From positions 1-64,000 of the forward strand of contig NZ_AOJE01000070.1 in the NCBI RefSeq assembly GCF_000337915.1: 64,000 nucleotides of DNA, given 5' to 3'. Below are positions 50,177-58,106 of this stretch, piece by piece. Both the position numbers and the translations under genes were made by a program. The notes below the pieces were generated by a model that saw nothing but the letters and a program-made list of their open reading frames with translations, was not told the origin of the DNA and ran no database searches. Positions within the stretch are counted from its first letter, which is position 1. The number at the start of each line of letters is the position of its first letter. The stretch comes from Halorubrum saccharovorum DSM 1137 (GTDB taxonomy: Archaea; Halobacteriota; Halobacteria; Halobacteriales; Haloferacaceae).

Positions 50177-50440
50177 CTACTCGTCGGCCAGTTCGATCGT
50201 CGCGCCCGCGTCGTCGGATTCGTCGGATCCGTCCGCGTCGTCCGATCCCGAGCGGAACTCCGCGAAGACGCCGTCGGCGCCGCTTCGCAGGTCCGCGAGC
50301 GTCGCGCCCGCGAGCCCGCCGAGCGCACCGCCGGTACTCGCCGCGTTTCGGCTGACCAATCCACCGACTGCGGCGCCGACCGCCGCCCCGACCGCCGCGT
50401 ACTTCGCTCGGGACAGCGCGCCCTTGATCTTGGATCGCAT
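50177..50440 (-). CDS. Small glycine-zipper protein, unknown
   Basis: An 87-residue protein. A basic N-terminus (MRSKIKGALSRAKY) leads into a glycine/alanine zipper (AAVGAAVGAAVGGLVSRNAASTGGALGGLAGATLADL) that could insert in or lie on the membrane, and an acidic tail follows (DDADGSDESDDAG). No family recognised. ATG 50440 is chosen; a longer frame to 50467 adds only nine residues. It stands alone between nop5 and the CBS gene. Confidence 0.65.
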   Translation of the reverse strand: MRSKIKGALSRAKYAAVGAAVGAAVGGLVSRNAASTGGALGGLAGATLADLRSGADGVFAEFRSGSDDADGSDESDDAGATIELADE

Positions 50441-50533
50441 ACACGTCACTTCGCTGCGAGCTCTCAAAAACCTGTCGTCGCCGTGAGGACGGAAGATGAC
50501 GGCCGAAGAGAAAGCTCGGGGCCGCGGGCGCGG

Positions 50534-51316
50534 TCACTGCAGTCGCTTCGTGGTCTCCACGAGGGGATGGCGCGCGTAGTCGACGATCTCGATATCGGTG
50601 ATATCGTCGAGCCCCTCCTTCTCGGCGGTTTTGGCCATCCCGAGGTCGACGGGACGGTCGGTGACGATCACGTACGCGTCCATCTCATCGATCCCGGCCT
50701 CGTGGGCCGCCATCACACGGTGGTGACCGTCGGCGAGGTGGAGCTCCCCGCCGTTGTCGATGACGACGAGTGGCTCCGCTAGCCCGCGCTCCAGCTCGTA
50801 CTTCCGCCCCTCTAGTTCGTCGGCGTAGACTCGGGCCTGCGTCGGCGTGAGATTGGTGAGCTCCACCTCGCGGCGCTCCTCCGAGAGCCCGACGCCGTGG
50901 ATCTGTTCGAGCGTCCGCATCAGCTTTCCCACCTTGCTCGGGGTGGCGCGCTCGATCTGCGAGCGGACCACGTCCGTGTTCGAGATGATCCCCACGAGGT
51001 TGTCGGCGTCGTCGACGACCGGGAGGCGCTGGATCCCGGACCGGAGGATGACGCGCGCGGCGTCGGTCACCTTCATGTCCGGGTGCGCCACGATGAGGTC
51101 GTCGGACATCACGGTGAAGACGGGGGCCTCGTCGCCCGCGAGCAGGAGGTCGGCCGCCGAGACGAACCCCTCGACCGTCCGCCCCTGCGTGACGGGGAAC
51201 CCGTTGTGACCGTCGCTCTCGGCCATGCGTCGCGCGACCGTCTCCACCGTCTCGTCGGGGCTCACGGTCTCGACGTCGCGGGTCATGTACTCGCCGACGG
51301 TCGGTTTTCCGCTCAT
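50534..51316 (-). CDS. CBS-pair protein fused to a ParB-like domain
   Basis: A 260-residue protein. Two CBS motifs (VGEYMTRDVETVSPDETV to GRTVEGFVSAADLLLAG, then VFTVMSDDLIVAHPDMKV to QRLPVVDDADNLVGIISNTDVVR) form an adenine-nucleotide-binding Bateman module over residues 1-130. A ParB/sulfiredoxin-type domain follows (VELTNLTPTQARVYADELEGRKYELERGLAEPLVVIDNGGELHLADGHHRVMAAHEAG) with the GHHR nucleotide-binding motif. The fusion suggests nucleotide-controlled ATP- or CTP-binding activity. The ATG at 51316 follows a 53-bp spacer. Confidence 0.9.
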   Translation of the reverse strand: MSGKPTVGEYMTRDVETVSPDETVETVARRMAESDGHNGFPVTQGRTVEGFVSAADLLLAGDEAPVFTVMSDDLIVAHPDMKVTDAARVILRSGIQRLPVVDDADNLVGIISNTDVVRSQIERATPSKVGKLMRTLEQIHGVGLSEERREVELTNLTPTQARVYADELEGRKYELERGLAEPLVVIDNGGELHLADGHHRVMAAHEAGIDEMDAYVIVTDRPVDLGMAKTAEKEGLDDITDIEIVDYARHPLVETTKRLQ

Positions 51317-51369
51317 CGTCCGTGGTTGACGCCGGCGGAGTAAAAAGGGGCGGGAGGCGGGGGGTTCCG

Positions 51370-52251
51370 TCACCCCGTCTCCGGGGCCGAGGGAACGGCC
51401 CCCGAGCGCTCGTGTGCGACGAACTCCAGCGCGTTGACGACGTAGTGCGCGACGGCGACCGCGAGGAGGCTCCCGGTGGCGACGAACAGGCCCGCGAGCG
51501 CGACCCCGAGCCCCCCGGCGACGACGACGCCGAGCCGCCCCTGCGCGCCGTGTCCGAGCGCGAACGCGACCGACGACGCGGCGACGAGGAACCACGGCTC
51601 GACCGCGAAGCCGACAGACAGTGCGCCGATCAGCGCGCCGCGGAACAGCGCCTCCTCGAAGGCGGCGACGACCGGGAGGACGACGGCGAGCAGTAGCGCC
51701 CACTCGCCGGCGTCGGTCGGGGCCATCGCCTCGCGGAGCCGCGTCGAGGGCGCGGCGCCGGCCCGAGCGCCCAGCCACGCGGCCGCCTCGTTGCCGGCGG
51801 CGAGGACGATTCCCGCGCCGACGCCGAGAGCGAGGTGTCCGGGGAGTTCGAGAGGACCGAGCGTCGACGATCCGAGCGTCGGGTGCCCGCCGATCCCGAA
51901 CGCCGACGCCGGTACCGTGGCCCACCACCCGATCGCGACGAGAACCGCCAGCGCGATCGCCTGCGTGGCGGCCGCGTTGGCCAGCAACAGGCGCGTCGTG
52001 AGGACCGGCTGATCGCGTCGGACCGCGTCGGGCGACGGGGCGGCGTCGCTGTCAGCATCGGCGTTTCCATCGCGGTCGCCGTCATCGACTTCGTCGCGGT
52101 CACCGTCACCGACTTCGTCGCGGTCGGCCACGTCGCTCCGCGCATCGACGAGCCGAGCGCTCTCCAGCGCTCGCCGTGAACGACGGGTGAGAACCAAAAG
52201 CAGCAGCGTCAGGGCGACGGTCGCGGTCGCGAACGTCGCCCAGTCGGGCAT
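51370..52251 (-). CDS. CPBP-family intramembrane metalloprotease
   Basis: A 293-residue membrane protein. After one N-terminal helix comes a charged, Asp-rich cytoplasmic loop (DVADRDEVGDGDRDEVDDGDRD, residues about 40-75) and then 6-7 helices. The CPBP (CAAX protease/bacteriocin-processing) motifs are AAFEEALFRGALIGAL (Glu-Glu-x3-Arg) and FALGHGAQGRLG (His), with a final helix NALEFVAHE. Substrate unknown. The gene precedes lonB in the direction opposite to nadM, on the same strand as lonB, with 23 bp between them. Confidence 0.88.
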   Translation of the reverse strand: MPDWATFATATVALTLLLLVLTRRSRRALESARLVDARSDVADRDEVGDGDRDEVDDGDRDGNADADSDAAPSPDAVRRDQPVLTTRLLLANAAATQAIALAVLVAIGWWATVPASAFGIGGHPTLGSSTLGPLELPGHLALGVGAGIVLAAGNEAAAWLGARAGAAPSTRLREAMAPTDAGEWALLLAVVLPVVAAFEEALFRGALIGALSVGFAVEPWFLVAASSVAFALGHGAQGRLGVVVAGGLGVALAGLFVATGSLLAVAVAHYVVNALEFVAHERSGAVPSAPETG

Positions 52252-52274
52252 CGGTGTTGGTGAGAGTGGCTACC

Positions 52275-54560
52275 CTACTGCGGGCTCGGGCTGGAAGGAC
52301 CGGAGACGCTCCCCTCCTTCAGCGCCGAGCCGGTGATCGACTTGAGCCGGGAGACGAGCGAGTCCTTCTCGGCTTCGCCCTCTAAGGCGATGTCGAGGAC
52401 CTCGCTGATGTGCGAGACCGGGATGACCTCGATCATGTCCTCGTACTCGTCTTCGATCATCACGTCCTGCTCGTTCGCCTGCGGGATGATGACCCGGGTG
52501 CAGCCGGCCTTCGCGGCCGCCTCGATCTTGTGGGTGACGCCGCCGACCGGGAGCACGTCGCCCCGGACCGACAGCGAGCCCGTCATCGCGAGGCTCTGGT
52601 CGACGCCCACGTCCTCTAACGCGGAGATGACGGCGGTCGCGACCGTGATGGACGCGCTATCCCCGTCGACGCCCTGCTGGCCCGCCTGCACGAACTGGAT
52701 GTGGATGTCCATCTCCGAGATGTTCTCGTCGGAGAACTTCTTGATGATGGCGGAGACGTTCGACACCGACTCCTGGGCCATCTCCTTCAGCTGCCCCGTG
52801 GCGATCACTTCGCCGGGGCCCTGCGAGGGCGCGACCTCGGCCATCACCGGGAGCATGATCCCGGAGTCCTCGCCCATCACGGCGAGGCCGTTGACGCGGC
52901 CGACGACGTAGCCGTCGGAGACCTGCAGCTCGTAGTCCTTCCGGCGCTCGATGAAGTCGTCCGCGAGCTGCTGCTCGATGGAGCGCGAGCGCCCCTTCGC
53001 CTGCAGCACGTGGTCGCGGGTGGTCAGCTCGGCGTCCTCGCCGCGGGCGATGTCGCCGGCGACGCGGACGAGCCCGCCGAGGTTCCGGAACAGGAGAGTG
53101 AGGTGGCCCTTCCGGCCCGAGCGGCGCTTGGCCTCGAGGATGACCTCCTCGACGGCCTCGGCCGTGAACTCCGGCAGGCGGCCGTCCTTCGCGACCTCCT
53201 GGGCGATGAACCGGACGTACTTCCGGCGCATCTCCGGGGTGTCCTCGATGGTGTCCTCCATGTACACCTCGTAGCCGTACCCCTTGATACGGGAGCGCAG
53301 CGCCGGGTGCATGTTCTCCATCGCGTCGAGGTTCCCGGCCGCGATCATGACGAAGTCGGTCGGGACGGGCTCGGTCTGGACCATCGCGCCCGAGGAGCGC
53401 TCGGACTGGCCCGTGATCGAGAACTCGCCCTCCTGAATCGCCGTCATGAGGTGCTGCTGGCTGCGGATGTCCAGCGTGTTGATCTCGTCGATGAACAGCA
53501 CGCCCTTGTTCGCCTTGTGGATGGCCCCGGCCTCGACGCGGTCGTGGCTGGGCGTCTCCATCCCGCCGGACTGGAACGGGTCGTGCCGCACGTCGCCGAG
53601 CAGCGCGCCGGCGTGTGCGCCGGTCGCGTCGCGGAACGGCGCCGTCTTCGTGTCGCCGTTGTTCACCAGCAGGTTCGGGATCATCGCGTCCGACCCGCGG
53701 TTCAGGTAGCGGAAGACCAGGTAGACGACCCCGGCGGCGATAATGCCGACGAGGATCTGGCCGACGATGATGAGCGCGTAGCCCAGCACGACGGCGATGA
53801 TGATCCACATCAACAGCGACCGCATCTGGTTGCGCTTGCGCGCCTCCTCGCGGTGCGCGTCGACGATCTGGTCGCCCTTCCCGGCGGGGACCGTCCGGAC
53901 CTTCGGCTTGTTGCCGTCGTCCGGGTTGTGGTAGACGAGCACGTCCTGGAGCTCCTCTTTCGGGAGCAGCTCGGACATCGCCTTCGCCAGCATCGACTTC
54001 CCGGTCCCGGGCGAGCCGATCATCATCACGTGGCGGCGCTGCTTGGCCGCCTTGATGATCACGTCGCGGGCGTGCTCCTGCCCGATGACCTGATCGACGA
54101 GCCGGTCGGGAATCTCGAGTTCGGCCGTCGTGTCGATCTTGAGCCCGCCGAGGAGGTCGTCCTCGTCGGGGTCCTCGTCGATCTCGGCGCCCTCGACCTC
54201 GACGGTGCTGCCGAGCTCGTCGATGCCGCCGCCCTCGTTTGCTTCGGTGACACCCTCGGGGGTGGCGCCGTTCGCTTCCTCGCGGCCCGTGTCGGCGCCG
54301 TCCGGCCCGGGGTCGTCGACGACGACTCCGTCGTCCCAGATCTCGTCGGGCTCGGCGGGCTCGTCGGCGACCGCCTCCTCCTCGGAAGCCGAGTCGCCGG
54401 CGCCGTCGGGCTCGTCGACGCCGTCGTCCGCCGGCGCGCGGGCGCCGTCGTCGCGGGCGTCCTCGCCGTTCCCCGTCGGGTCCGCGGCCCCGACGCCGGA
54501 CTCGTCCGGCTCGTCGGGGTCCTCGGTCGGCGGGTCGTTCGCGTCCTTTTCGTTGCTCAT
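52275..54560 (-). CDS. lonB: Membrane-bound ATP-dependent protease LonB
   Basis: A 761-residue archaeal Lon. Residues 1-125 are an acidic, Asp/Glu/Pro-rich extension without domain, longer than in many relatives. Walker A GSPGTGKS is at 182-189. Two membrane helices (SLLMWIIIAVVLGYALIIVGQILVGIIAAGVVYLVF) are inserted between Walker A and Walker B, and Walker B is GVLFIDEINTL. The C-terminal protease domain has the catalytic Ser in GVDGDSASITVATAVISAL and Lys in GGVTHKIEAAAKAGCTRVI. In haloarchaea LonB is essential and controls phytoene synthase and membrane lipids. A divergent promoter region of 170 bp separates it from nadM. Confidence 0.97.
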   Translation of the reverse strand: MSNEKDANDPPTEDPDEPDESGVGAADPTGNGEDARDDGARAPADDGVDEPDGAGDSASEEEAVADEPAEPDEIWDDGVVVDDPGPDGADTGREEANGATPEGVTEANEGGGIDELGSTVEVEGAEIDEDPDEDDLLGGLKIDTTAELEIPDRLVDQVIGQEHARDVIIKAAKQRRHVMMIGSPGTGKSMLAKAMSELLPKEELQDVLVYHNPDDGNKPKVRTVPAGKGDQIVDAHREEARKRNQMRSLLMWIIIAVVLGYALIIVGQILVGIIAAGVVYLVFRYLNRGSDAMIPNLLVNNGDTKTAPFRDATGAHAGALLGDVRHDPFQSGGMETPSHDRVEAGAIHKANKGVLFIDEINTLDIRSQQHLMTAIQEGEFSITGQSERSSGAMVQTEPVPTDFVMIAAGNLDAMENMHPALRSRIKGYGYEVYMEDTIEDTPEMRRKYVRFIAQEVAKDGRLPEFTAEAVEEVILEAKRRSGRKGHLTLLFRNLGGLVRVAGDIARGEDAELTTRDHVLQAKGRSRSIEQQLADDFIERRKDYELQVSDGYVVGRVNGLAVMGEDSGIMLPVMAEVAPSQGPGEVIATGQLKEMAQESVSNVSAIIKKFSDENISEMDIHIQFVQAGQQGVDGDSASITVATAVISALEDVGVDQSLAMTGSLSVRGDVLPVGGVTHKIEAAAKAGCTRVIIPQANEQDVMIEDEYEDMIEVIPVSHISEVLDIALEGEAEKDSLVSRLKSITGSALKEGSVSGPSSPSPQ

Positions 54561-54730
54561 AGAATCGGGGTTCGCTACGAAAAACGAAGGGTCGGCAACT
54601 GATATACTTTCTCCCCGCGGCCGATCGGTGCAAAATCAGAAAAACGCCCCCGATACGCCCCACAGACGCCGAAATTGTCCGAAAGCGGTTCCCACGAGGT
54701 TTATAAACAAGGCTCCCGCAACGTGGATCC

Positions 54731-55261
54731 ATGCGCGGGTTCTACATCGGGCGGTATCAGCCGTTTCACGACGGCCACCGACACATGGTCGAGGAGATCG
54801 CGGCCGAGGTCGACGAGCTCGTCCTCGGGATCGGATCGGCCGGCGACTCTCACACGACCCGAAACCCGTTCACGGCCGGCGAGCGCGTGATGATGGTGAC
54901 GAAGGCCGTCGAAGAGCTCGACGTGACCACCTACGTCGTCCCGATCGAGGACCTCGAGCGCAACTCCGTGTGGGTGAGCCACGTCCAGAGCATGACCCCG
55001 CGGTTCGACGTGGCGTACTCTAACAACCCCCTCGTCGTCCGGCTGTTCGAAGAGGCCGGCGTCGAGGTCCGCGGCTCCCCGATGTTCCGCCGCGACGTGT
55101 TGGAGGGGACCGAACTCCGCGAGCGTATGATCCACGGCCGCGACTGGGAGGCGCTGGTCCCCGAGACCGTCGTCGACGTGATCGAGGAGATCGACGGCGT
55201 TGAGCGCATCCGCCGGATCGCGGAGACCGACACGAACGGCGACGCGCCCTCCGACGCGTAG
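54731..55261 (+). CDS. nadM: Nicotinamide-nucleotide adenylyltransferase
   Basis: A 176-residue archaeal NMN adenylyltransferase making NAD from NMN and ATP. GFYIGRYQPFHDGHRHMVEEI has the H-x-G-H nucleotidyl-transfer motif, followed by GSAGDSHTTRNPFTAGERVMMV and SPMFRRDVLEGTELRERM with the ISSTxxR-like phosphate site altered to MFRRDVLEGTELR. Length is normal. ATG 54731 closely follows a TTTATAAAC box (about 54700), so the message is likely leaderless. The same-strand DUF62 gene follows 67 bp later. Confidence 0.95.
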   Translation: MRGFYIGRYQPFHDGHRHMVEEIAAEVDELVLGIGSAGDSHTTRNPFTAGERVMMVTKAVEELDVTTYVVPIEDLERNSVWVSHVQSMTPRFDVAYSNNPLVVRLFEEAGVEVRGSPMFRRDVLEGTELRERMIHGRDWEALVPETVVDVIEEIDGVERIRRIAETDTNGDAPSDA

Positions 55262-55328
55262 CCGACAGCCGCCCACCGTCGAGTTCGGCCACCCGCCTTT
55301 TAAGAACGAGCCGCACTGCGGATCGCTC

Positions 55329-56162
55329 ATGATCACGCTGACCTCGGACTTCGGGTCGCCGTACCCCGCCGCGATGAAGGGAGTGATCCGCCGGCACACG
55401 GACGCCGAGATGATCGACGTCGCTCACGACCTCCCCCGGGGGGACCCGCGGGCGGCCGCCTTCTGGCTCCGCTTCGTGCTCTCGGAGTTTCCGCCGGCCG
55501 TCCACTGCGCGGTGATCGATCCGGGCGTCGGCACCGACCGAGACGCCTTGGTCGTCCGGGCCGGATCGCACGTGCTCGTCGCCCCCGACAACGGGCTCGC
55601 GATGCCGCCGGCCCGAGCGCTCGCTGGGGAGGAGGGAGGGGAAGCGATCGAGGCGTTCGTCGTCGACGTCGACGAGCCGGCGAGCGAGACGTTCCACGGC
55701 CGCGACGTATTCGCGCCGGTCGCGGCCCGGATTCGGGCGGCGCTCGACGGCGGTCCGGCGGCGTCGACCCCGGCGGAGGTCTCCGAGGCGCTCGCGTCGA
55801 TGGAGGACGTTTCGCCGGCAACGGACCCGGTCGACCTCGACTTCCCCGAGCCGACCGTGGAGCGCGACGACGGGAGGGACCCGGTCGCCGTCGACGGCGA
55901 GGTGCTCGCGATCGACCGGTTCGGCAACGTGGTCACCAACGTCCCGGGAGGGCTGATCCGCGGCCGCGACTGGGTCCGGATCAACGGGGACCTCACCCCG
56001 GTCGCCGAGACGTTCGGCGCGGTCGACCCGGGCGACCGGCTCGTCACCGTCGGGAGCCACGGCTACGTCGAGTGCGACGTGAACGACGGGCGCGGCGACG
56101 GCGCGTTCGACCTCCGACCCGGTGATGAGGTGCGGATCGTCGCCGACAACGTGAGCTTGTAG
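55329..56162 (+). CDS. SAM hydroxide adenosyltransferase (DUF62 / SalL-fluorinase family)
   Basis: A 277-residue protein of the duf62 family, which hydrolyses S-adenosylmethionine to adenosine and methionine using an activated water. The N-terminal domain is ITLTSDFGSPYPAAMKGVI, DVAHDLPRGDPRAAAFWL, VHCAVIDPGVGTDRDALVV and LVAPDNGLAMPPA. The C-terminal beta-barrel domain begins near EVLAIDRFGNVVTNVP. The Asp-Arg-His triad region is present (D in DFG and the H near FHGRDVFAPVAA). ATG 55329 is used, preceded by TTTTAAGAACG; an upstream frame to 55200 is not supported. Confidence 0.92.
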   Translation: MITLTSDFGSPYPAAMKGVIRRHTDAEMIDVAHDLPRGDPRAAAFWLRFVLSEFPPAVHCAVIDPGVGTDRDALVVRAGSHVLVAPDNGLAMPPARALAGEEGGEAIEAFVVDVDEPASETFHGRDVFAPVAARIRAALDGGPAASTPAEVSEALASMEDVSPATDPVDLDFPEPTVERDDGRDPVAVDGEVLAIDRFGNVVTNVPGGLIRGRDWVRINGDLTPVAETFGAVDPGDRLVTVGSHGYVECDVNDGRGDGAFDLRPGDEVRIVADNVSL

Positions 56163-56254
56163 CACGGCGGCTCCGTCGACCCTCCGTCGGGGACCGAGCC
56201 GTTACAGAGACGGCTGTTCGACGATCGATGTCTCCTCCTCCGTAACCGAGGGAC

Positions 56255-56316
56255 GTGACAGAGATTGAGAGATGCGTGACAGAGATTGAGAGATGCGTGA
56301 CAGAGATCGAGAGATA
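56255..56316. repeat. 21-bp tandem repeat, three copies
   Basis: GTGACAGAGATTGAGAGATGC is repeated head to tail at 56255-56275 and 56276-56296, with a third slightly changed copy at 56297-56316. It lies in the 210-bp spacer before the DUF7504-like gene, about 55 bp from its start. Function unknown; a replication-slippage array or a protein-binding cluster. Confidence 0.85.
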
Positions 56317-56371
56317 GACATCGTTTCACCCGCGATCTGTGGTAGCAAAATATAGAATAGACGACAACTTT

Positions 56372-57427
56372 ATGACAGTCAGTTACCGAAAGGCGGCAGT
56401 GACCGATCCGTCTCTCGCGCTCAGCAATCAGATCGGTAGGGCGTCGTCCGTTCTCCTTCTCGCTCCGTTACACGAATCTCCCGACGACAGCGCCTGTATC
56501 GACCTGTTGGCTCGCGATCCGGCCGTCGAGACCAACGTCTTGAGCGTCACTCTCTCGGCGTCACCAACGGAGCGGCTGTCGATCTGGCAGCGCGAGGCCG
56601 GCAGCGAACTCCCGACACGGGCAACGATCGTCGACGCGCGGCAGAGTATGACGAAAGAGCGGCTTCCGGCCTCCGGAGAGGGACCGATCTCCGTACGGCG
56701 GGTTCCCGAGAACGCGACCCTCCACGACATCGGCCTCGTCATCGCCAACCAGCTCGGTGCGTGGAGCGACACCGACGAAACGACGGCCATGTGTCTCCAC
56801 TCGGTGACGGCGCTGCTCGCAACCTACAGCCCCGAGCGAGTGATCGACCTTATCACCTCCCTCAACGACCTCTGCGAGCATCTCGGCGTGATCGCTCACC
56901 ACCATGTCGATCCGGACGAACACGGCGAAGAGACGGTGGCGATGCTTCGGCCGCTGTACGACGCGGTGGTGGAGTACACTCCGGCCGACGGCTGGATCCC
57001 GACGGTGAGTGAGAGAACGGGGACGGCACCGACGTTCCGTTCGACGGTGCCCCCACCCGGCGGAGCGGCAAAGACGGACCCGGCCCGCCCCGAAACGGTA
57101 CCGATGCGGTACTCCTTCGATACGATACTGGACCTACTGTCGTCCGCGCGCCGGCGCACGCTGCTGTACAACTTGAAGAACCGGCCGAGCGAGGAGATTC
57201 CGCTCGATCGGCTGGTCGAGGAAGTCCACGACCTCGATCGAGCACTCCCGATCCGAGACGCATCGCCGCCCGAGGAGATCCGGACCGAACTTGTCCAGAC
57301 GCACCTCCCGAAGCTCCGAGAGGCGGGGATCGTCCGGTATGACGCCGACGCTGGAACGGTCCACTACACGGCGAATCAGGGGCTGGAATCCCTTCTCCGG
57401 TACATCGAGACGATCGAGTTGGGGTGA
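56372..57427 (+). CDS. DUF7504-like protein with C-terminal winged helix (DUF7344-like)
   Basis: A 351-residue haloarchaeal protein. Residues 1-170 form a RecA-like, KaiC-related domain without a Walker A (VLLLAPLHESPDDSACIDLL, SVTLSASPTERLSIWQ, MCLHSVTALLATYSPERVIDLITSLN). After a Pro-rich linker a winged helix follows (FDTILDLLSSARRRTLLYNLKNRPSEEIPLDRLVEEV, LPKLREAGIVRYDADAGTVHYT). It resembles haloarchaeal regulators such as HalX/bat-related phage-sensor proteins of unknown signal. ATG 56372 is used, following an AACTTTATG; 56339 would add 11 residues. Confidence 0.82.
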   Translation: MTVSYRKAAVTDPSLALSNQIGRASSVLLLAPLHESPDDSACIDLLARDPAVETNVLSVTLSASPTERLSIWQREAGSELPTRATIVDARQSMTKERLPASGEGPISVRRVPENATLHDIGLVIANQLGAWSDTDETTAMCLHSVTALLATYSPERVIDLITSLNDLCEHLGVIAHHHVDPDEHGEETVAMLRPLYDAVVEYTPADGWIPTVSERTGTAPTFRSTVPPPGGAAKTDPARPETVPMRYSFDTILDLLSSARRRTLLYNLKNRPSEEIPLDRLVEEVHDLDRALPIRDASPPEEIRTELVQTHLPKLREAGIVRYDADAGTVHYTANQGLESLLRYIETIELG

Positions 57428-57469
57428 CCGACCGCCCTCAAAACAGCGGAATAGACGGCTGACGCGCGG

Positions 57470-57931
57470 TCACAGCTCGACGCCCGACGGGATCAGACTC
57501 TCGTTGCGCAGGAGGTTCCCCTCGTGGTCGTACACGAGGAAGGTGTCTTTGTCGTAGCTGACGAGCCGCTTGCCCTCGACGTCGATCTCGACTCGGTAGT
57601 GGGCGTCCTCGTCGCCCGCCGAGTCGCGCGCGGCGCGGATGAAGGGGAGCACGTCCGTGGCCGTCTCGTTGAGTTCGAGGACGAAATCCCCGGTGTAGCG
57701 GTTCGTCACGCCGACCACGCCCTCCGGGTCGTCCGCGGTCGAGAGGGGTTCGCGGAGTCGGAACGCCACGTCGACGTCGTCGGCGTCGAGGAGGTCGCCG
57801 TCGGTCCCCGAGAGCCGGTCGCGGAGGAGCCCGTCCGGTCCGTGGAAGTCGATACGAACCAGCGGCGTCGCCGGCTGGTCGGGGTCGTCGTCGACGCCCT
57901 CGACGGTCAACTCGAAGTAGTCACGCCGCAT
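57470..57931 (-). CDS. Conserved haloarchaeal protein (DUF5793-like)
   Basis: A 153-residue acidic, beta-rich protein beginning MRRDYFELTVEGVDD. It has alternating strands (VRIDFHGPDGLLRDRL, VDVAFRLREPL, GVVGVTNRYTGDFVLELNE, YRVEIDVEGKRLVSYDKDTFLVYDHEG) and no catalytic motif. The N-terminal MRRDYF pattern matches haloarchaeal DUF5793 proteins; function unknown. It ends convergently with the previous gene and is divergent from the PilB-like gene, leaving a 175-bp promoter region. Confidence 0.72.
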   Translation of the reverse strand: MRRDYFELTVEGVDDDPDQPATPLVRIDFHGPDGLLRDRLSGTDGDLLDADDVDVAFRLREPLSTADDPEGVVGVTNRYTGDFVLELNETATDVLPFIRAARDSAGDEDAHYRVEIDVEGKRLVSYDKDTFLVYDHEGNLLRNESLIPSGVEL

Positions 57932-58106
57932 TGCCTGTCCGGTACTTTGCGGTCGTCCCGTATGAACGTAACGGGCCGACCGGTGACGGAGCCGGCCGAC
58001 GTGGGGGACCGGCCACGGCGACGCGCGCGACGCCTCCCCGATGTCGCCGCTGATAATCGCCGGGGGGATTTTAAACCGTCACGGCGCATACGGCTCCGTA
58101 ACGACG

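Noticed and set aside
52657-54732. Long frames on both strands overlapping lonB
   Set aside because: LonB ATPase and protease motifs fix the correct frame. The others are dominated by Arg or His/Leu/Val repeats.
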